Assembly: GCA_023140385.1 (NCBI GenBank)
Contig: JAGLLT010000008.1
Coordinates: 1-50,134 of the forward strand
Direction: 5' to 3'
Length of the DNA: 50,134 nt
From: Candidatus Omnitrophota bacterium
GTDB lineage: Bacteria; Omnitrophota; Gorgyraeia; JAGLLT01
The notes below the pieces were generated by a model, which worked only from the letters and a program-made list of their open reading frames with translations, made no database searches and was not told where the DNA came from. A program made the position numbers and the translations under genes. This document shows, one piece after another, positions 45,780 to 50,134 of this stretch (positions are counted from its first letter, which is position 1; every line of letters starts with the position of its first letter).

Positions 45780-48458
45780 ATGCCCTACAATAAGATTTTA
45801 CGTTACAAAACTGCCATTATTATTACTTTTTTATGTTTGTTTACCTTGTTGGGGGTAGATACGGCTGTTGCTGTTGTGGGCGAGATAGATTACGATTCAC
45901 TGTCTCCTGCACATTGGAAGGGTGTGGTACTGACGTCCTATTATAGGGTTGCTGGAGTTCAAAAACGGACAGAAGGTGAAGGGGTGAGTGACTGGTGGCC
46001 GAATATCGGTGGAGAGTTTGAGTGCCAATATACGCTGTTTCCCGTGGTATCTGGAATGACGCGAAGCAAAAGAAAATATGTTGATAACAATTGGATAGAG
46101 AGATGGACTACGTGGAGCCCTTGGACATCTACCAATTATACTGTCTCTCCATATTCGGGATGCTATGGAACATCTACTCTTTACACGTTTACGAATCCAT
46201 ATTCACAATACTCGAAACTTATAAGTTCTAATGGAATTATAACAAAGAAAGTGGGCGTTCGCATAGACCCCGCGTTATTCACCGGCAGTATGCCCGGAAT
46301 CTTCCGGATTTATGGAGATACTTTTTATAGTGACGACCCCGATCATTATCTCCTGAATGGGAAGGCGCCGATTCCAGGTAAACCTATTGGTGTTGACGCG
46401 GACGACGAGGGTTGTCTTGATGTCGACGATAGGCTTAATAATGGCCTCAAGAGATATAAGATGTGCCTGTATTACAATCTGGGCAGGATCTATTCAGGAA
46501 AGGAGTTTGAAGTAGATATAACAATCCCTGATTTCTTTACACAGGAATTGACTTACTACAATCCACATTATTTATACCAACAAGAAAACAAATACCGGGG
46601 CTTCAGGACCGGCGATATACAACTGACGATTGACGTAAAAGGAGCCCATCCTGTTAAGACAACCGCTTTTTATCCTTCTTTAGCAAAGATAGCCGGTGTT
46701 TTGAAAGAATTAAAAGAAGATGACTACAAAACAATCAAAATCCAGTACGACATTAGAGGCTTTGAAGATACGCTTGAGATATATAGCCTTATCGGGAAAA
46801 CTAACTATGGAGGCCAGGGGAAGATAATAAGGACGATATCCGCGGCCGATTTAAAACCAACCGCAATCAGTGAAGGTTCTTTCTGGGACACTCACCAATG
46901 GGAGTGGGACGGTAAAGATGATGACGGCAATATCGTACCCAAGGGCATATATCCGATTGGGATACATTTTAAGGGCGAGAAACGTAGAGGCATAGTAAAT
47001 GGGGAAGTTATGTACGACCCGAATCAAGGGGCATTTGCTTATCTGGTCTATGGCAAGCCTGTTATCAGCGGGAAGATAGCAACTTTTAAAGCAGTTGGTC
47101 ATCGGAATATCTACCTGAACCTCTATGATGATAAATTCAGGCTTATCAAGAAGCTTTTGACTGGAGAAGAAGTTTCCTTTCGCAGTGAACCGGTGGAGTG
47201 GGACTTTACAGCTTACGCTCCCGGAACGTATCACTATACTGTTTACGCTGGGGATGATAACGACACCCAGTCACATGTCAGAGGGGGCCATTTTGAGCTG
47301 CCTACTGATCATATCCCCGTGGGTAAACCAAAGGACGATCCGCCCTCAGGAAAAGACATATTTGTTGGCTGGGAAAACGAAGGAGCGATCGTCAGGGTGA
47401 GAGCCCCGGGAGTGATTTATTATGAAGTTCCTGAAGAAAGATTTAAAGACAAGGCAGAAAAAGTAAAGGCTATCTTTGATCCGAATCCCAAGGATAAAAA
47501 TGCTTCCGAGCCTACAGACCCTGAATACGAAATGGTGATGCTTGAGGGTGCATATAGAATACACCTGCTTTCTTTATTGGAACATTGCGATATCTTTTAC
47601 TATAGCGGGCATGCCTTCAAGGATTCATTTAACATAATAACCGCTGATGAGATAAGGAATGTAAACAGGACACATTTAGGCAAGACATATCCTTTTACTC
47701 AGGTTTTCATAGATGGATGTAATAGCGCGGCAGGAGAGTTAGCCTCGGCCTTTGATACAAAGTCATACATGGGCTGGCTGGATTATTCCTATAGCATCAA
47801 AGGTGTGAGTATCTCTTACTCTACAGAGGAAAAAGACCCTGATGAGGAAGAAGGCCCTGACGAGGAAGAAGACCTTGACCTGGAAGGAAGAAATTTCCTG
47901 GAAAGGACATATAATTGTTTTAGCGATGGCTATTCAATGACAGCCGCCCGCTGTCTGGGCTTGGGCGAGATTGACCTTTTAGATACATTTAACTGCACAG
48001 ATGAACACACAAAGAAAAAGATCACTTATAATACCCGTGATTATTGCAAGAAAATTTCATATTTAAGCGGCGACGCGAACTGGCAGTATTACACACAGCC
48101 GTTTTATCTTTTTGATGGTGATATTTTGCCGCGAGAGATGCCGATTCTGATAACAGTGAAAACCCTTTTTAACATTTATTATGAACACAGCAACCAACAA
48201 CTGCCGCCGAAGGATGGGGCTATTGTTAATATTAATGGTGTAGATTATTCTTTGGACCCGTATTCTTGCGGAACTAAAACTGATAAGGACGGCGGGATAT
48301 TTATATCCGATAATGGCATACTCTATAGCGTTGACAAAGATATTTTTGAAAGCATTTCAAAAGAAGTCTACAAGACTTACTTTGAATTTAACGACGGGAT
48401 CAACGAACCCTTACGTATGCCCAGTAAGGGCTATTACAACGCGCCGAAGTTTTATTAG
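45780..48458 (+). CDS. Secreted multidomain protein with caspase-like peptidase domain
   Basis: An 892-aa protein with a signal peptide (about residues 1-33). In the middle (about 340-420) a FlgD-like Ig domain: LEIYSLIGKTNYGGQGKIIRT...WEWDGKDDDGNIVPKGIYPI, repeated near 440-500. Then a caspase/CHAT-fold signature: DIFYYSGHAFKDSF (His611) and FTQVFIDGCNSAAGELA (Cys647), the His-Cys dyad spacing of clan CD proteases. A highly acidic spacer (DPDEEEGPDEEEDLDLEG) follows. ATG 45780 has CAGGAG 8 bp before it; the upstream frame overlaps the previous gene. The substrate is unknown. Confidence 0.65.
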   Translation: MPYNKILRYKTAIIITFLCLFTLLGVDTAVAVVGEIDYDSLSPAHWKGVVLTSYYRVAGVQKRTEGEGVSDWWPNIGGEFECQYTLFPVVSGMTRSKRKYVDNNWIERWTTWSPWTSTNYTVSPYSGCYGTSTLYTFTNPYSQYSKLISSNGIITKKVGVRIDPALFTGSMPGIFRIYGDTFYSDDPDHYLLNGKAPIPGKPIGVDADDEGCLDVDDRLNNGLKRYKMCLYYNLGRIYSGKEFEVDITIPDFFTQELTYYNPHYLYQQENKYRGFRTGDIQLTIDVKGAHPVKTTAFYPSLAKIAGVLKELKEDDYKTIKIQYDIRGFEDTLEIYSLIGKTNYGGQGKIIRTISAADLKPTAISEGSFWDTHQWEWDGKDDDGNIVPKGIYPIGIHFKGEKRRGIVNGEVMYDPNQGAFAYLVYGKPVISGKIATFKAVGHRNIYLNLYDDKFRLIKKLLTGEEVSFRSEPVEWDFTAYAPGTYHYTVYAGDDNDTQSHVRGGHFELPTDHIPVGKPKDDPPSGKDIFVGWENEGAIVRVRAPGVIYYEVPEERFKDKAEKVKAIFDPNPKDKNASEPTDPEYEMVMLEGAYRIHLLSLLEHCDIFYYSGHAFKDSFNIITADEIRNVNRTHLGKTYPFTQVFIDGCNSAAGELASAFDTKSYMGWLDYSYSIKGVSISYSTEEKDPDEEEGPDEEEDLDLEGRNFLERTYNCFSDGYSMTAARCLGLGEIDLLDTFNCTDEHTKKKITYNTRDYCKKISYLSGDANWQYYTQPFYLFDGDILPREMPILITVKTLFNIYYEHSNQQLPPKDGAIVNINGVDYSLDPYSCGTKTDKDGGIFISDNGILYSVDKDIFESISKEVYKTYFEFNDGINEPLRMPSKGYYNAPKFY

Positions 48459-48482
48459 TAAAAAACATAAGGAAACGTATAA

Positions 48483-50134
48483 ATGAAGAAGATTATAGTT
48501 TATCTAACTCTTAGCCTGATGTGTATTGCAACGATTGCTTATGCCGAAGAAGGAGAGTATGTCCTCCACGGCCTTAAGCATACCGGTGAAACAGATCTGA
48601 TTATACACTGGCCCACAGACAAACCGGCTATCCCGCATGTCAAATACGGCCTGGATGAAAGTAATCTTGATATGGTATCCGAACCAGGAGTATCCCGGCC
48701 GTTTATAGATGGAGACGGCAGTATATCTCATTATACACATGAGGTAATCTTAAGGAATCTGCTGCCTGATAAAGAATACCACTACAGAATGGCAACCCAC
48801 TTTGAGGATGGACGTATTGTAGAATCTCAACTTCTCCAATTTTCAACAGACCTTACCCCGCCTGTAGTAGAGATAATATCTCCTTTTCAGGATGATGTAT
48901 TAACAGGGGCCGTAACCCTTGAACTAACCGCTACAGACAATGTAGGAGTTAGTTTAGCCGGATTTAATATAAAGTGTGATGGAGACGCCACTCTGAATGT
49001 AGAGCCTTTTTCCGGGCCGGGTACACTAAAGGTAGGAGTTTATGACGGCAACTCTTACACGCTTGAGGATAACTTTTGCGCTGTTATTGATATGCCTCTT
49101 GGCAGTGAACTTGTTTTTGAGTCTTTGCCATATAGAGCCTTGTGGGATACCACCCAGTTTAAAGACGGTGAATATATAATAAGCGCCTGGGCCTGGGGCG
49201 GGCCGGTAACATACAAAAAGATCAGAGTCAGGGTGGATAATATCCCTCCCGACACCACACCTCCCACTGCCCGAATCACCTATCCTGAAGATGGAGCAAC
49301 TATATACGGCAAGGTTAAAATGACAGCCGAGGCGGCTGATAATCATGAGGTTAGTACAGTAAAGTATTTTGCGAATGAACAATATGAAGGCTATGGCCGG
49401 GGGCCGCTCTATGAGAGAGAGTGGAATACCGCTTTTGATGAGCCCGGTGTATATCAGCTTCAGGCCAAGGTCTGGGATGTGTCTCGAAATGAAGGAACCT
49501 CAGAGATTATCACCGTAACCGTTATCGAAAAAGTTGAAGACACAACTCCACCTGAAACCACAGACAACTATGAGTACAGTGAAGTCTGGATAAACACTGA
49601 CGCCTATATTACCTTAACCGCCATAGATGATATAAGCGGTGTAGCCAAGACCTGTTACACCATAGGCGGTGTTCAGTATGAAGGAACCGCTATCAGTCTT
49701 ACCAATGAAGGAGAACACCTGGTTTATTACTGGAGCGTAGACAATGGCGGCAATATAGAAGGTGAGAAGGTTATAACCGTCAAGATAGATAAGACTCCTC
49801 CTCAAACCACAGACAACTATCAATATGATGGTATCTGGATAAATGAGGATGCTAATATCACCTTAACCGCCATAGATGATATAAGCGGTGTGGCTAAGAC
49901 CTATTACACCATAAACGATGTTGAATATGAAGGAACCGCTATCAGTCTTACTAATGAAGGTGAATACGTAGTTAATTACTGGAGTGTAGACAATAGCGGC
50001 AATATAGAAGGTGCGAAGGTTATAACCGTAAAGATAGATAAGACTCCTCCTGAAGTAGCAATAAGCGTGGATCCGTCTATCCTCTGGCCTGTAAATCAGG
50101 TAGTAGAGATAACTATCAACGGCTCAGCTGTTGA
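48483..50134 (+). CDS. Secreted Ig-repeat protein, cut by the window end
   Basis: At least 550 residues, with a signal peptide (MKKIIVYLTLSLMCIATIAYA) and no stop before the window ends. Residues about 25-120 look like the fibronectin-III-type N-domain of purple acid phosphatases (LIIHWPTDKPAIPHVKYG, HEVILRNLLPDKEYHYRM). Bacterial Ig-like domains follow, starting TPPVVEIISPFQDD and TPPTARITYPEDGATI, then two nearly identical OmpL47-like repeats of about 84 residues (ITLTAIDDISGVAKT, YWSVDNGGNIEG, KIDKTPP). AAGGA lies 9 bp before ATG 48483. Probably a surface or extracellular protein in an operon with the two preceding genes. Confidence 0.8.
   Translation, partial: MKKIIVYLTLSLMCIATIAYAEEGEYVLHGLKHTGETDLIIHWPTDKPAIPHVKYGLDESNLDMVSEPGVSRPFIDGDGSISHYTHEVILRNLLPDKEYHYRMATHFEDGRIVESQLLQFSTDLTPPVVEIISPFQDDVLTGAVTLELTATDNVGVSLAGFNIKCDGDATLNVEPFSGPGTLKVGVYDGNSYTLEDNFCAVIDMPLGSELVFESLPYRALWDTTQFKDGEYIISAWAWGGPVTYKKIRVRVDNIPPDTTPPTARITYPEDGATIYGKVKMTAEAADNHEVSTVKYFANEQYEGYGRGPLYEREWNTAFDEPGVYQLQAKVWDVSRNEGTSEIITVTVIEKVEDTTPPETTDNYEYSEVWINTDAYITLTAIDDISGVAKTCYTIGGVQYEGTAISLTNEGEHLVYYWSVDNGGNIEGEKVITVKIDKTPPQTTDNYQYDGIWINEDANITLTAIDDISGVAKTYYTINDVEYEGTAISLTNEGEYVVNYWSVDNSGNIEGAKVITVKIDKTPPEVAISVDPSILWPVNQVVEITINGSAV
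49549..50044 (+). repeat. Two tandem ~250-bp coding repeats
   Basis: 49549-49797 and 49801-50044 align closely, e.g. ATAGATGATATAAGCGGTGT, GGAACCGCTATCAGTCTTAC and GTCAAGATAGATAAGACTCC or near variants occur in both. They encode the OmpL47-like repeats; further copies may continue beyond the window. Confidence 0.8.

Overview
The window looks like a chromosomal segment from a Gram-negative-type bacterium of an uncultivated lineage. It carries lipoprotein and signal-peptide genes, a PilZ protein, an ECF sigma/anti-sigma pair, a very large bacterial alpha-2-macroglobulin, REP-type transposase (RAYT) debris and many short palindromic repeats near tRNA genes. Omnitrophota or a related candidate phylum would fit, but this is a weak inference from gene style; there is no rRNA or other phylogenetic marker here.

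Layout. (1) 1-9.3 kb: accessory region beside a partial tRNA. It holds an AAA ATPase, a MazG-like nucleotide pyrophosphohydrolase overlapping a nuclease-helicase-S24 peptidase fusion, a broken type I specificity subunit, a HEPN-like protein, RadC, membrane proteins and two decayed RAYT copies. (2) 9.3-28.7 kb: mostly ordinary chromosome. It holds an MFS exporter, a toxin-antitoxin relic with an 8-bp repeat in its leader, two aldolases, a nitronate monooxygenase-like enzyme, a PEBP protein, the ECF sigma/anti-sigma pair with a matching promoter before the 1990-aa alpha-2-macroglobulin, a lipoprotein, a PilZ protein, TadA next to tRNA-Arg(ACG), three GIY-YIG genes each following tRNA or tRNA-derived sequence, and tRNA-Ser(CGA), tRNA-Ser(GCT) and tRNA-Ser(GGA). 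(3) 28.69-44.92 kb: an AT-rich integrative island bounded by a 27-bp direct repeat of the tRNA-Ser(GGA) 3' end. It has its own integrase, excisionase-like gene and XRE regulator. Its cargo is defence-like: an XRE gene plus a 2004-aa nuclease-STAND NTPase (Avs-like), a 428-aa protein plus a membrane TPR protein, a DpnA-like methyltransferase plus a PD-(D/E)XK endonuclease, a GmrSD-like nuclease, and a two-gene unit made of a Panacea-like protein and a proteasome-like Ntn hydrolase. The left end is duplicated (306 bp, offset 6674 bp), so the giant NTPase module appears to have been slotted in beside the attachment site. (4) 45.2-50.1 kb: three consecutive genes for secreted proteins, including a caspase-like protease candidate and an Ig-repeat protein that runs off the window.

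Most noteworthy are the giant NTPase with its leader duplication, the Ntn-hydrolase pair, the promoter-driven tRNA minihelix at the island's right end, and the tandem tRNA-Ser half-copies around a GIY-YIG gene. All functional calls are read from sequence motifs; no database search was possible.
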